From the NCBI GenBank assembly GCA_963715405.1, contig OY970239.1, positions 682,001-746,000 of the forward strand: a stretch of 64,000 nucleotides of DNA, in the 5' to 3' direction. The stretch's first letter is position 1. Each line of letters opens with the position of its first letter. The position numbers and the translations under genes are program-made. The notes under the pieces are model-generated. The model was not told the DNA's origin and did not search any database. It saw only the letters and a program-made list of their open reading frames with translations. Source of the DNA: JALZKA01 sp963715405. GTDB lineage: Bacteria > Actinomycetota > Thermoleophilia > Solirubrobacterales > 70-9. Below are positions 8,547-16,855 of this stretch, piece after piece.

Positions 8547-10382
8547 TTCACCGGCGTGTGACAGCGGCGGTCGTGGTGGTGATGGGCTTTGCCCTCCCGG
8601 CAACCGAGGCGCACGCCGCCGGCGGGACCTACGACGTCGTCTTCTGCAGCAGCGCCAACCGCGTCTTCGGTGGTGAGATCGCTACGAACAACGCGTTCTC
8701 GGCGAGAAGCTTTTGCAGCGACGCTTCCAACTACAACTCCGTTCAGATCGAGAGCGTTACGCAGGCGAGGCATGACCGATCGGCTCGTGCGTTCTGGAGG
8801 TTCGCGAGCCGCTCGCCATCACCGGCGTGAGCGGTGAAACGCGTCTGCGTCGCTCCGCCGGATACGTGTCCGAGCTGTTCGTGGCGGACGCCGGGGGTGG
8901 TTCCACTCAACGAGTTGCGATCGGGGGGACGGAGCCACCGGCCTTCAGCCCTTTCGACTGGACGGGCAATCCTTCCGCACAGTTCGTTGCCGAGCTCAGG
9001 TGCGGCGAGGCTGTGGGCTGTCCGGCGTCACCGCAAGCGCACGCGTGGGTCCGCAATCTGCGATTTACGGTGGCGGACTTTGCGGACCCTGAAATGGCGG
9101 TTGACGGAAGCTTGCTCGACGAAGGCTGGCTGCGGGGGGAGAAGGCTTTGTTCCTTAGCGCGAGCGACGAAGGAGCCGGCGTTTCTCGACTGCTCGTCGC
9201 CGTAAATGGCACGTTCGTGGTCATTCATCAGTCGCCATGTCCGAAGGCGGTGAGTGATGAGACAGCCTCACACTTCGCGCCATGCGAAAAGTTCGACGAC
9301 CTCACGATCATCGCAGCAACCGCGGAGTCACCGTTCGTCAACGGGATCAATCAGGTGAGCTCATGCGGGCTCAACTTCGCTTCGAACGAAACCTGGTCTT
9401 ACTCACCAGGTTCGCGTGGACAACGAAGTGCCCGAGCCTGCATTCAAGGCGCAGAACGAAGAGGATCCAGAATTGGTCCGGGTTCGAGTCGACGATGCCC
9501 ATTCCGGCCTGGCCCAAGGAGCGATTTTCTACCGGCCCCAGGGCACGTCTGACTGGCACCCTCTCTTCACGCAGAAAGTCGAGGGGGAACTTCAGGCGCG
9601 CATCGATTCATCCGCTGAACCGGCCGGGACCTATGAATTCATGGCAACGGCCACGGACGTGGCCGGCAACAGCGCCGAGAACCGTTCTTCGCGAAGACGG
9701 CTCAGCGATGACACTCGAGTTCCCCCTGAAGTCCGCCGTTGAGCTAAGCGCGCACATCGAGCCTGGCGGTTCCACCCGTACGAAGATCCCGTACGGGCGA
9801 AAGGCGCGCGCGGAGGGCCTTCTGCTGGATGCGGCCGGAAGGCCGCTCGCGCACAAACCTGTGGTCGTGGACGAAAACTTCGGTGAGGGCGCGCTGATCG
9901 ACCATCGCGTGCGCACCGTGATGACCGACCAAGACGGTCGCTGGAGACACGCGCTTCCACCGGGGCCAACGAGGTCGGTGACAGCGTCGTATCAGGGCGA
10001 CCAGCGCTACCTGGATGGGGATGTCGAGGCAGGCCGTCTGACAGTGGAGACAGGCGCCGAGATGGGGCTGTCGAGAGAACGTGTCCGCGAGGGGAGGGCC
10101 ACGACATTCAAGGGAGAGATCGCCCGGCTCGGGGCGCGCATTCCGCCGGCGGGCAAGCTCGTCCAGCTCCAGTACCACGATCCGGGCACCGGCCGGTGGT
10201 TCACAGTGAGAAATCCGTTCCGGACGAAGTCGAACGGCCGCTTCAAGTACAAGTACTCGTTCGGCACTCACTACGTCACCGACGTAGCGATTCGCTTTCG
10301 ACTGAACGTCCCGGCAGAGCGCGGCTGGCCCTATCGCAGCACCCACACGCCGGGACGGCGCGTTATCGTCGAAGCGCGCTGA
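8543..10382 (+). pseudogene. large exported repeat/Ig-like protein broken by three frameshifts
   Basis: Four successive frames together give one exported protein of about 610 residues. Frame A (TTG start at 8543, overlapping the sigma stop) has a signal peptide (RRVTAAVVVVMGFALPATEAHA) and then GGTYDVVFCSSANR. Frame B picks up near 8797 as EVREPLAITGVSGETRLRR and continues through the Cys-containing lectin/Ig-like middle to about 9400. Frame C picks up as HQVRVDNEVPEPAFK. Frame D continues after about 9680 as TVLREDGSAMTLEFPLK and runs to TGA 10380-10382. The C-terminal part (EGLLLDAAGRPLAHKPV, TDQDGRWRHALP) looks like carboxypeptidase-regulatory-like beta domains. The shifts correspond to one missing base near 8797 and one extra base near 9403 and 9680. 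It is probably an adhesin-like surface protein controlled with the adjoining sigma factor. Confidence 0.7.
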
Positions 10383-10999
10383 TGATCCGCCGACAGCTCA
10401 CCTACGCGAACGTCGCCTCGACGCTCGCCCTCGTGCTGGCCCTTGGAACCGGAACCGTTTACGCGATCGGGGAGATCGGCTCGCAGCGGCTGAAGGACAA
10501 CTCGGCGCGCTCGGAGGATCTGAAGGATCGGCAGGCAGTCGCCGGAGAGGACGTGATGCGAAACACGCTTGGCGGCGATGAGATCGACGAGACCTCGCTG
10601 TTGGGTTCCCGGATCGTTGATCTGAGAGGCACCGAGGGAGGGGATTGCGATCCCCCGGATTCCGTCTGGGTGGACTGTGTGTTTCAGCAGCTCGAACTCG
10701 ATTCACCGAGTCGCTTATCTGGCTATCACCACCGGAGGCTTCTACAGCGAAGCTGACGGCGCAGAACTCGAATGTGAACTGCGCATAGATGGGCAGGACG
10801 CCGGTCCTCTCGGCCTCGCCCGGTGAGGTCTTGGACAACACTGCAGACTTCGCCACGGACGGGTTCGCGCGGACGCTGGTGACCTCCCGTATTCCGCGAA
10901 GGCACACACAACGTCGCTCTTGCCTGCCAACAGATTGGTGCCGAGGATGCCCGCATCGCTTCGCCGACGATCTCCGTGATCGCCGTGGCGACCGGTTAA
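10382..10999 (+). pseudogene. YAN-leader exported protein broken by three frameshifts
   Basis: The ATG at 10382 overlaps the TGA of the previous gene (TGATG), suggesting translational coupling. The N-terminus MIRRQLTYANVASTLALVLAL is the membrane/secretion leader found in many Thermoleophilia proteins and shared with three other genes of this window. A charged segment with LKDNSARSEDLKDRQ repeats and a Cys-bearing beta domain follow. Continuity then needs one extra base removed near 10703 (into HRVAYLAITTGGFYSEADG), near 10800 (into PVLSASPGEVLDNTADF) and near 10897 (into EGTHNVALACQQIGAED), ending at TAA 10997-10999. All three shifts have the same sign. Function unknown; probably surface exposed. 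Confidence 0.65.
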
Positions 11000-11058
11000 G
11001 CCTGCCTCGTAGCTGTTCGTCTGGTTGCCTGGAGCTCGAAGCCACGTCGCCTGAGCTC

Positions 11059-11587
11059 TCAGAGCTCGTAGCGCTCGCAGATCCTCGTCGAGCCGCTCTT
11101 GATCCGCGGCCGATTCGCCTGACGGTGGACCTCGCTCTCGCTCGGCCGCGACCGACGCGCCACGCCATCGCCTAAGCCCCACAAACGCGACCGCGCCGCC
11201 GGCGAGGACCGCAACGCCCGGAACAATCCACGCCGCCAGGTCGAAGCCTTCGGTGCTCGGGGTCGCGAGGACTTCTTCGCCGAACTCGGAGACGAGCTCG
11301 TCCTTGATCTCCTCCTTCGTGAGGCCCTGGGCGATCAGGTCGCGGATGAGCTCGCGCTGGTCGTTGGCCTGCTTGGCGTCGGAGGCGAGCTCGAGGGTGG
11401 TGCCGCAGACGGGGCACATGACCTCGTCCTCGACGTCGGGGAGGGTCGTCTTGGGCTCGGCCGACGGCTCTTGCGCGGAACCGATGGCGGGCGCAAGAGC
11501 GAGGGCGACCAGAGCGAGAGCCAGTAGGACCGCGTTCGCGACAACGAGTGCAGCATTTTGGTTGCTATAGCCACCAAAAGGCTGCAT
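11059..11587 (-). CDS. ccmH: cytochrome c maturation protein CcmH, frameshifted at its last codons
   Basis: Membrane-anchored thiol-disulfide protein that acts on apocytochrome c before heme attachment. It has a signal/anchor segment (about residues 12-38), the redox motif MCPVCGTTLE, and the family pattern RELIRDLIAQGLTKEEIKDEL, then FGEEVLATP and a second membrane helix (DLAAWIVPGVAVLAGG). ATG at 11587 overlaps the end of the upstream TlpA-like gene (stop at 11604-11606) closely, with 16 bases between them. The chain should end ERLDEDL...RYEL followed by TGA at 11061-11059. One extra base at about 11071-11078 throws the literal frame on to 10742 with an unrelated tail. Only the last five or so residues are affected, so function is likely kept or the indel is an error. 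Confidence 0.85.
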
Positions 11588-11603
11588 TAGATTTGAAGAT
11601 CGC

Positions 11604-12158
11604 TTACGCACCGGCCCCGGCCTCGCCCTCGATCAGCGGCTCGACCTCGGCTTCGAGGATTTCGGCGTCGATCTGGCCTCGGCGGATGTAGGCGACGTTG
11701 CCCTCGGGGTCGATGAGGAGGGAGTCCGGGACGCCGGTGGCGCCGAGGTCGTCGGCGTAGTCGCCCGAGCCGTCGCGGATCGAGGGGTAGACGAGGCTGA
11801 ACTCCTCGGCGAACTCGAGGCCCTCGGCGGTGCCGTCCTGGGTCTGCACGCCTAGCACGGTGAAGTCGCCGCCTCGCGAGTGCTCGCGGTGGAAGGCGAC
11901 GAGGTCGGGCGACTCGTCCTCGCACGGCGCGCACCACGAGGCCCATGTGTTGACGAGGACCCACTGGCCGCGATAGTCCGCGAGCGAGGCTGTCTCGCCG
12001 GCCTCGGGCGAGCCCTCGGGTGCAAGGATCTCGAGCTCAGGTGCGGGCGCAGCCTCGCCGACGTCGAGCGAGCGCTCGCTCTTCGAGAGCACCCCGAAGC
12101 CGAGGAGCGCGATCACGGCGAGCACCGCGATCACCGCTGCGAAGGTCTTGGCACTCAC
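11604..12158 (-). CDS. TlpA/CcmG-like membrane-anchored thioredoxin
   Basis: Protein of 184 residues from a GTG at 12158. A longer upstream frame exists but lacks coding character before this point. It has an N-terminal membrane anchor (FAAVIAVLAVIALLGFGVL), then a Redoxin fold with VLVNTWASWCAPCEDESPDL, where WCAPC is the CxxC active site. Later come VPDSLLIDPEGNVAYIRRG, the cis-Pro region (GVPDS) and the strand after it. It ends in an acidic tail. Placed directly before ccmH on the same strand, it most likely reduces CcmH or apocytochrome c as CcmG/DsbE does. The remaining ccm genes (ccmE, ccmF, ccmI-like) are 17 kb away at 28.5 kb. Confidence 0.85.
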   Translation of the reverse strand: MSAKTFAAVIAVLAVIALLGFGVLSKSERSLDVGEAAPAPELEILAPEGSPEAGETASLADYRGQWVLVNTWASWCAPCEDESPDLVAFHREHSRGGDFTVLGVQTQDGTAEGLEFAEEFSLVYPSIRDGSGDYADDLGATGVPDSLLIDPEGNVAYIRRGQIDAEILEAEVEPLIEGEAGAGA

Positions 12159-12194
12159 TTGGCAAAGCGTAGGGAGAGGAGTACTGTGCGCACG

Positions 12195-13466
12195 ATGCGC
12201 TCTGGGGAGGCGTTCATCGACAGGGTGTGGGCAGTGGCTCTGGCCGTCGCGCTGGCGCTCGCGCTGCTCGGCGCCGCCGAAGCTCGCGCTGCGACCTTCA
12301 CCGTGAACAGCACAGGCGACGAGCCGGACTCGTCCGCCGAGGACGACATCTGCTTCATCGGCACGGGATTCTTCACTTGCACCCTTCGCGCGGCCATTCA
12401 AGAGGCGAACCGCGATCCCGACCCGGACGTCATCGACTTTGAGATTCCGGGCGCAGGCATACACACGATCGATACCCCGACAGACTTCCCGACTGTCTCG
12501 ACGCCGGTGACAATTGACGGCTACACGGAGGGAGGCGCCTCTCCGAACTCGAATGCATTCGGAAAGCCGCTCAATACCGAGCTCCGGATCGAGCTGAGAG
12601 ATGGCCTTCAGTTTCAGAGCGGCTCATCAGGGAGCGTCGTCAAGGGACTTGCGATAGGCGGGACCGGTGGCACCGGCATCACCATGTTGAGCGGTCATGT
12701 GGAGGTCGAGGGGAGTTTCATCGGAACGAACCCGCAAGGAACGGCGCCGCGTCCGAACACAACCGGCGTGTTTTCAGAGGGCACTGGCGTAATCGGCGGG
12801 CCTGGCGCCGAGGACCGCAACCTCATCTCGGGCAACAGCCTCAGCGGGGTGGTATGCCAGCCCTGCACCGCCACGGGCAACTACATCGGGACGAAGGCCG
12901 ATGGTCGCTCGCCACTGCCGAACGACAGAGGGGGCGTAAACGTCCGCTCAGGCTCGATTTCGCCCTTCAGTCTCATTGAGGGCAATCTGATCGCATTCAA
13001 CGACTTCGAGGGAATCGGCGTGGCAGGATCCGCTTCCGCCTCCCGCCTCACCGAGAATCGCGTCTTTGGGAATGACACCTTGAACATCGACCTCGGACTC
13101 GACGGGTTGACGCCGAACGACCACGGCGATTCGGATGCGGGACCGAACGGGCGCCAGAACTATCCCGTCCTGACCTCCGTAGAAAACGTGGGCGACGGAT
13201 TCGCCGTCGAGGGGACCCTCGACAGCAATCCTGAGACCAGGTACAAAGTCGAATTCTTCACCGCGGAGGGCGCGGCAAGGGAGGCGCGGAAGTTCATGGG
13301 CTCGAAGACCTTCAGGACCGACGTGGAGGGCCAGGCGACGTTTCGCTTCGTCAACCGCGATCAGCGGATCCCGCGTGAACACCGAATGACCGCCACGGCA
13401 TCCGATATCGATGCCGGGCCCTTCGGCGTGACATCCGAGCTCTCGAGGCCGCGCAAGGTGGAGTAG
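12195..13466 (+). CDS. exported beta-helix protein with CSLREA-type N-terminal domain
   Basis: Predicted secreted protein of 423 residues with a signal peptide (AVALAVALALALLGAAEARA). After it comes TFTVNSTGDEPDSS...CTLRAAIQEANRD, a close match to the CSLREA domain (CxLREAIxxAN) that precedes parallel beta-helix repeats in many surface proteins. The middle has Gly/Asn-rich turns such as EDRNLISGNSLSG, NYIGTKADG and LIEGNLIAFN, consistent with right-handed beta-helix coils. The end (LDSNPETRYKVEFFTAEG through SRPRKVE) is a separate beta-sandwich-like domain. It is divergent from the TlpA-like gene, sharing a 36-base gap, and lies just upstream of tRNA-Gly. It probably binds a polysaccharide or a surface, but the ligand is unknown. 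Confidence 0.8.
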   Translation: MRSGEAFIDRVWAVALAVALALALLGAAEARAATFTVNSTGDEPDSSAEDDICFIGTGFFTCTLRAAIQEANRDPDPDVIDFEIPGAGIHTIDTPTDFPTVSTPVTIDGYTEGGASPNSNAFGKPLNTELRIELRDGLQFQSGSSGSVVKGLAIGGTGGTGITMLSGHVEVEGSFIGTNPQGTAPRPNTTGVFSEGTGVIGGPGAEDRNLISGNSLSGVVCQPCTATGNYIGTKADGRSPLPNDRGGVNVRSGSISPFSLIEGNLIAFNDFEGIGVAGSASASRLTENRVFGNDTLNIDLGLDGLTPNDHGDSDAGPNGRQNYPVLTSVENVGDGFAVEGTLDSNPETRYKVEFFTAEGAAREARKFMGSKTFRTDVEGQATFRFVNRDQRIPREHRMTATASDIDAGPFGVTSELSRPRKVE

Positions 13467-13483
13467 ATGCTCGCCCGGGCGCT

Positions 13484-13870
13484 CTAGGATTCCGATGAAA
13501 CACGCGGGAGTAGCTCAGTTGGTAGAGCACCAGCTTCCCAAGCTGGGGGTCGCGAGTTCGAGCCTCGTCTTCCGCTTCCGTTTCCGCTGAGCGTCTCAAG
13601 CTGCGGCTGGTCCGCCTGAATGCGCGCAAGCCTTCCGGTGGAGTCGAACTTCCACGCGAGGACGAGCGCTAGCCGGACCTGCTTCCGGCGATTGACGAGC
13701 TCGCCGCGCGTTCGCACCTCCGAACCGTCCTGATCGACGCGCTCGAGCTCGAACCTGGTGGAGTCGCCGGCGTCTCCGCGTTCTCTTTGCGCTTGAGCTG
13801 AGCCTTTGCGGTTGAACCGGTCGATCGCGAACGTGGTCTGTTCGATCATCGATCTGCGCACCCGCTGCAT
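13484..13870 (-). CDS. doubtful small ORF coupled to the diguanylate cyclase
   Basis: A 128-codon frame whose ATG (13870-13868) shares one base with the TGA of the GGDEF gene (TGATG), the usual sign of coupling. The first 90 or so residues look protein-like (IEQTTFAIDRFNRKG, VLAWKFDSTGRLARIQAD) and recall the end of a SnoaL/NTF2-like domain. The last 30 residues are simply the antisense of tRNA-Gly (reading WEAGALPTELLP, a familiar artefact), so the true C-terminus has been lost or the frame is not real. It could be a truncated remnant. The stretch 13577-13870 holds nothing else I can support. Confidence 0.3.
   Translation of the reverse strand: MQRVRRSMIEQTTFAIDRFNRKGSAQAQRERGDAGDSTRFELERVDQDGSEVRTRGELVNRRKQVRLALVLAWKFDSTGRLARIQADQPQLETLSGNGSGRRGSNSRPPAWEAGALPTELLPRVSSES
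13504..13576 (+). tRNA. tRNA-Gly (anticodon CCC)
   Basis: Cloverleaf by eye. Acceptor arm gcgggag (13504-13510) pairs with cttccgc (13569-13575), with one G-T wobble. The D arm is tagctcagttggtagagca. The anticodon stem is cagc/gctg with loop ttcccaa, giving anticodon CCC. The T arm is gcgag-ttcgagc-ctcgt. No CCA is encoded; the discriminator is T13576. It is on the plus strand after the beta-helix gene. Confidence 0.93.
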
Positions 13871-14949
13871 CAGCGAACCGCATCCTTTTGCCTGGGCTTT
13901 GCCCCCTTTCGCCTCGGCCTGGCTCGTGGCATGGGCCGGGCTCGCCGGACGAGCTCTGAGAAGCTGGCGAATCTGCGTTTGGGGGAGGATCCCCGAACGA
14001 GCGTCCTGCCGCCCATCGCCTTGGCAGCCTGAAGCGACTGGTCCGAGGCCTTGAGGAGCTGAAGCATCGGAGTGCCTCGCTGCCACTCGGCCACGCCCGC
14101 CGACGCGGTGATCTTGAGGCCGGTCGATTCCTCGACAGCCTGCTTGACCTCATACCACATCCGAGTCACAGCCTTGTGGGCTTCCGCAAGCGACGTCTCC
14201 GGCATGACGACCACGAACTCGTCGCCACCGAAGCGCCCAACGCAATCGAAGCCTCGCGCTGAACCGAGCAAGGCCTCGCCGGCGCTTGCCAGCACCCTGT
14301 TGCCCTGCACGTGACCATGCTCGTCGTTGATCGCCTTGAAGTGGTCGATGTCGAGGAAGCAACACGAAAGTTGGTGTCCCTGGCGCGCCGAGCGCTGAAC
14401 TTCGCTGTCGAGCATCTCCAGAACGCGTTCGTACACGAGGCATCCGGTGAGGTGGTCAATCCCGGACGAGCGCAGCACCGATGCGACCGCCATGCCCCCG
14501 TCGCTCATGCAGAGCCCGGCGAGGTGAGCGTGGCTCTTTACGATCCACCACAGCTCCGCACGACTGAGCGGCGAGGGGCGATCGAACCCCGCGTAGATCG
14601 CTCCCGACGGGCCGTTCTTTCCCACGATCTGACTCGCGACGGCAAGGTAGCCGCCGGGCGTTCCGTTGTCTTTGTGCCATCCCGAGGCCGCCTCGAGGCT
14701 TGGAGCCTCCGATTTCAGCGCCCTGCCGAGGAAGCTGCCGGGCGTCCACGGGATCGTGGCCCTGCGCGCCGCGTGGCCGGTGGCGGCCTGCAGCACGACC
14801 TTTGTGTCGGAGTCGAACCCTAAGACCATCCCCGAATCCGCATTGACGGCTTCGACAAAGCAGCGCAGGACTACATCGAGCGACGTCTGCGTCTTGTCCG
14901 GAAGGCCGACTTGCCGGAACCTCGTGGTGGTCGTGCTTGGGAAGGCCAT
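13870..14949 (-). CDS. diguanylate cyclase with N-terminal GAF-like sensor
   Basis: Protein of 359 residues that would make c-di-GMP from two GTP. Residues 1-165 form a GAF-like region (LDVVLRCFVEAVNADSGMVLG ... IYAGFDRPSPLSRAELWWI). The GGDEF domain starts at HLTGCLVYERVLEML, with the metal and GTP-binding stretch CCFLDIDHFKAINDEHG. The catalytic loop is GRFGGDEFVVVMPE, with an RGFD (RxxD) inhibitory-site motif five residues before GGDEF, so product inhibition is expected. The tail is strongly basic (Arg/Pro-rich, last 25 residues). ATG 14949 is preferred over a TTG 36 bases upstream. The second c-di-GMP enzyme of the window is at 47083. Confidence 0.85.
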   Translation of the reverse strand: MAFPSTTTTRFRQVGLPDKTQTSLDVVLRCFVEAVNADSGMVLGFDSDTKVVLQAATGHAARRATIPWTPGSFLGRALKSEAPSLEAASGWHKDNGTPGGYLAVASQIVGKNGPSGAIYAGFDRPSPLSRAELWWIVKSHAHLAGLCMSDGGMAVASVLRSSGIDHLTGCLVYERVLEMLDSEVQRSARQGHQLSCCFLDIDHFKAINDEHGHVQGNRVLASAGEALLGSARGFDCVGRFGGDEFVVVMPETSLAEAHKAVTRMWYEVKQAVEESTGLKITASAGVAEWQRGTPMLQLLKASDQSLQAAKAMGGRTLVRGSSPKRRFASFSELVRRARPMPRARPRRKGAKPRQKDAVR

Positions 14950-15131
14950 TCGCGTTCTCCGAGCGAGCGGGGTTTCAATTCCCAAGCCGAAACCGCTTGC
15001 CGAAGTTCGACGAAGAGGTCTGTCTTGTCTTGTGCGGAGTCCCTACGGAATCGCATAATTGCAACCCGCGCAAGTTCTTGGTTCAGCCTACCTGCTTTCA
15101 GGCAGGAGTGCAATCAACGCTAAAGATGAGT

Positions 15132-15455
15132 TCAGCCGATGATCTGGCGGTACTCGGCGAGGTTGGCCTCGGTCGCCAAGAACCTGTCACGGAGCTCTTT
15201 CGTATCGGATTCCACCTCTTCGCCGAGCAGGCGGAGATCGCCCGGAAGCGCTCGATGCAGCCGGTGCCCGGCGTGGTCTTCTCCCGAGCCCGACGCCTCG
15301 ATGACGTCTGCCAGCGAGCGCGAGGACAGGGCGAGTGTCCCCGCTGCCCCGACCAGGGATTGTGATGCCTTACCCCACGCGCTCGCGGCGATCACCCAAT
15401 CCCTCATCTCGGTCAGGTAAGGGTCTCTGCCGTAGTTCTGGCTCCCTTGATTCAT
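15132..15455 (-). CDS. small hypothetical protein
   Basis: Frame of 107 residues starting MNQGSQNYGRDPYLTEMRDWVIAAS and ending EANLAEYRQIIG. It is mixed alpha-helical in character with no transmembrane segment, signal peptide or Cys motif. Its amino-acid composition is protein-like, whereas the overlapping plus-strand frame is Arg/Ser-rich and shadow-like, so I prefer the minus strand. It lies between the diguanylate cyclase and the DUF2294 gene. I do not recognise a family. The 182 bases between it and the GGDEF gene contain only a short cctgctttcaggcagg stem. Confidence 0.45.
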   Translation of the reverse strand: MNQGSQNYGRDPYLTEMRDWVIAASAWGKASQSLVGAAGTLALSSRSLADVIEASGSGEDHAGHRLHRALPGDLRLLGEEVESDTKELRDRFLATEANLAEYRQIIG

Positions 15456-15581
15456 CAGGGGCCTCGTTTTCTCGAGCGCTCAGGTGTAAGACCGCGAAGG
15501 GGGTGAGCGCCAGATGGAGAACCACCGCGCAGATCCTGTTCTCGATTGTAGCTCTCCCCGGTCTTGCTTAAAATCCTAGGC

Positions 15582-16007
15582 ATGGCCGACCCCGAGGAGC
15601 AGACCGACAGGCTCACGGGCGGCGCCCTCCTGTCGGCGATCTCGACCGAGATCGTGAGCATGCTTCGCGAGCACTACGGACGCGGGCCGATGAAGGCCAA
15701 GACCTACGTTCTGGACGACCTCGTCGTCGTCGTGATGCGGAACGGGCACACACCCATGGAGGAGACGATGATGGAGGGCGGGGAGCCCGACCGGGTCCTG
15801 GAGATGCGCCGGGACTTTCAACGCCTGATAGGCGAGAGGTACAAGGACGCGATCGAGCGGCTCACCGGGCGAAATGTCGTTGCCTTCCTAAGCCAGACCC
15901 ATGTCGAGCCGGACATCACCATGGAGATCTTCTTCGTGGACGAGCCGCTGGCGGGATTTGGGGCAGCGGAGATCATCGACGCGCCGCGCATCGACGGCGA
16001 CGTGTAG
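15582..16007 (+). CDS. DUF2294 family protein
   Basis: Protein of 141 residues from ATG 15582. It matches the DUF2294 ('Na-translocating-associated') pattern: LLSAISTEIVSMLREHYGRGP at the start, KAKTYVLDDLVVVVMRNG, then the acidic TPMEETMMEGGEPDRVLEMR and FQRLIGERYKDAIERLTGR, ending with VVAFLSQTHVEPDITMEIFFVD. These proteins are small, soluble and often found in actinobacteria and cyanobacteria; their role is unknown. No neighbour suggests a partner. The following 242 bases (16008-16249) carry only a G-rich run and a GC-rich inverted repeat at 16209-16244. Confidence 0.75.
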   Translation: MADPEEQTDRLTGGALLSAISTEIVSMLREHYGRGPMKAKTYVLDDLVVVVMRNGHTPMEETMMEGGEPDRVLEMRRDFQRLIGERYKDAIERLTGRNVVAFLSQTHVEPDITMEIFFVDEPLAGFGAAEIIDAPRIDGDV

Positions 16008-16208
16008 CGACGCCCTTCACGCGGCTCGAGCCTTCGAGCACAGCGATCTCATCCCGGAGTGCGACGGCTCTACCAATGTGTTGATTACCTGATCAACGAC
16101 GGCAGCGGGGGAGGCGGGGGAGGGGGGCCCGGACCTGGCAGTAGCGAAGCAGATCGCCCATGAAGTTGCCCTCTCAATCTCAGAGTGGGAGCCAAGTGCG
16201 CCGGATCA

Positions 16209-16244
16209 CGCGCGCCGACTGCCCCGCTCGACAGCCGGCGCGCG
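16209..16244 (-). terminator. GC-rich hairpin after the coiled-coil gene
   Basis: Nine-base perfect arms (16209-16217 and 16236-16244) around an 18-base loop, located six bases beyond the stop of the minus-strand coiled-coil gene. There is no T-run, so a terminator role is only suggested by position. Confidence 0.3.
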
Positions 16245-16249
16245 CAGCG

Positions 16250-16855
16250 TTAGTCCGTCTTGCGTTCTTGCTTCGTGGATTCGGCGGCGTCCTTCAGCCG
16301 GCGAGCCTCGTCGCCGGCCCGTACAGCCGCTTCTTTTACCTCGAGCGCCTCGGCCTTCGTCTCAAGCCCCCGGAGGCGATCTTCCTTCGCCTGCTTCTCG
16401 GTCTTCTCCTTCGTCGCTTGAGCCTTTGCCTGAGCCGACTTCTTGCGGCTCTCCGCGGTCTTTGCCGCGCGGGCCTTGCGCTCCCTCTCGGCCTTCTTTG
16501 CCTGCTCGCGCTTGCGCTTCGCCTCGGCAGCGGCCTCCTGCTTGCGCTTCGCCGCCTGCGCCTTCTTCTTTTCGGCGCGCGCTTCTGCCTCCTTCTCCTT
16601 CTCCTCGGCCTCGGTGCGAAGGCGCAGCGCGCGATCCCGCTCATCAGCGGCGCTCTCGCGTTTCTCGGCATCCTCCCTGAGGTCTGGGTCCTTCAGGATC
16701 GAGGCCGCTGCTCCGCGCACCGCGGCATCGGCCCGGTCGACGACCTGGCCGAGCGACGCGCTAGCGCGCTCTGGTGCGAGCCCGACGATCGTGTCGGCCG
16801 GAAGCCTGGCAATCCGCAGGGCCCCGTCGACTGCTTTCTTTGCGGTCTGGGTCAT
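16250..16855 (-). CDS. long coiled-coil protein
   Basis: Protein of 201 residues, extremely rich in Lys, Glu, Ala and Arg. After an ordered N-terminus (TAKKAVDGALRIARLPADTIVG) it has continuous heptad-like charge from about residue 55 to the end. No membrane segment, Cys or catalytic motif is visible. It overlaps the upstream CsbD/coiled-coil gene by ATGA (16852-16855), so the two are translated from one message. A chromatin-, envelope- or stress-related structural role is possible but is inference. The complementary plus-strand frame is Leu/Arg-rich and is the usual shadow of such a sequence. Confidence 0.75.
   Translation of the reverse strand: MTQTAKKAVDGALRIARLPADTIVGLAPERASASLGQVVDRADAAVRGAAASILKDPDLREDAEKRESAADERDRALRLRTEAEEKEKEAEARAEKKKAQAAKRKQEAAAEAKRKREQAKKAERERKARAAKTAESRKKSAQAKAQATKEKTEKQAKEDRLRGLETKAEALEVKEAAVRAGDEARRLKDAAESTKQERKTD

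Noticed and set aside
10742..11058. C-terminal extension of ccmH as read literally
   Set aside because: The extra 105 residues are antisense to the YAN-leader gene and unlike any CcmH; a one-base indel near 11075 restores the normal RYEL end.
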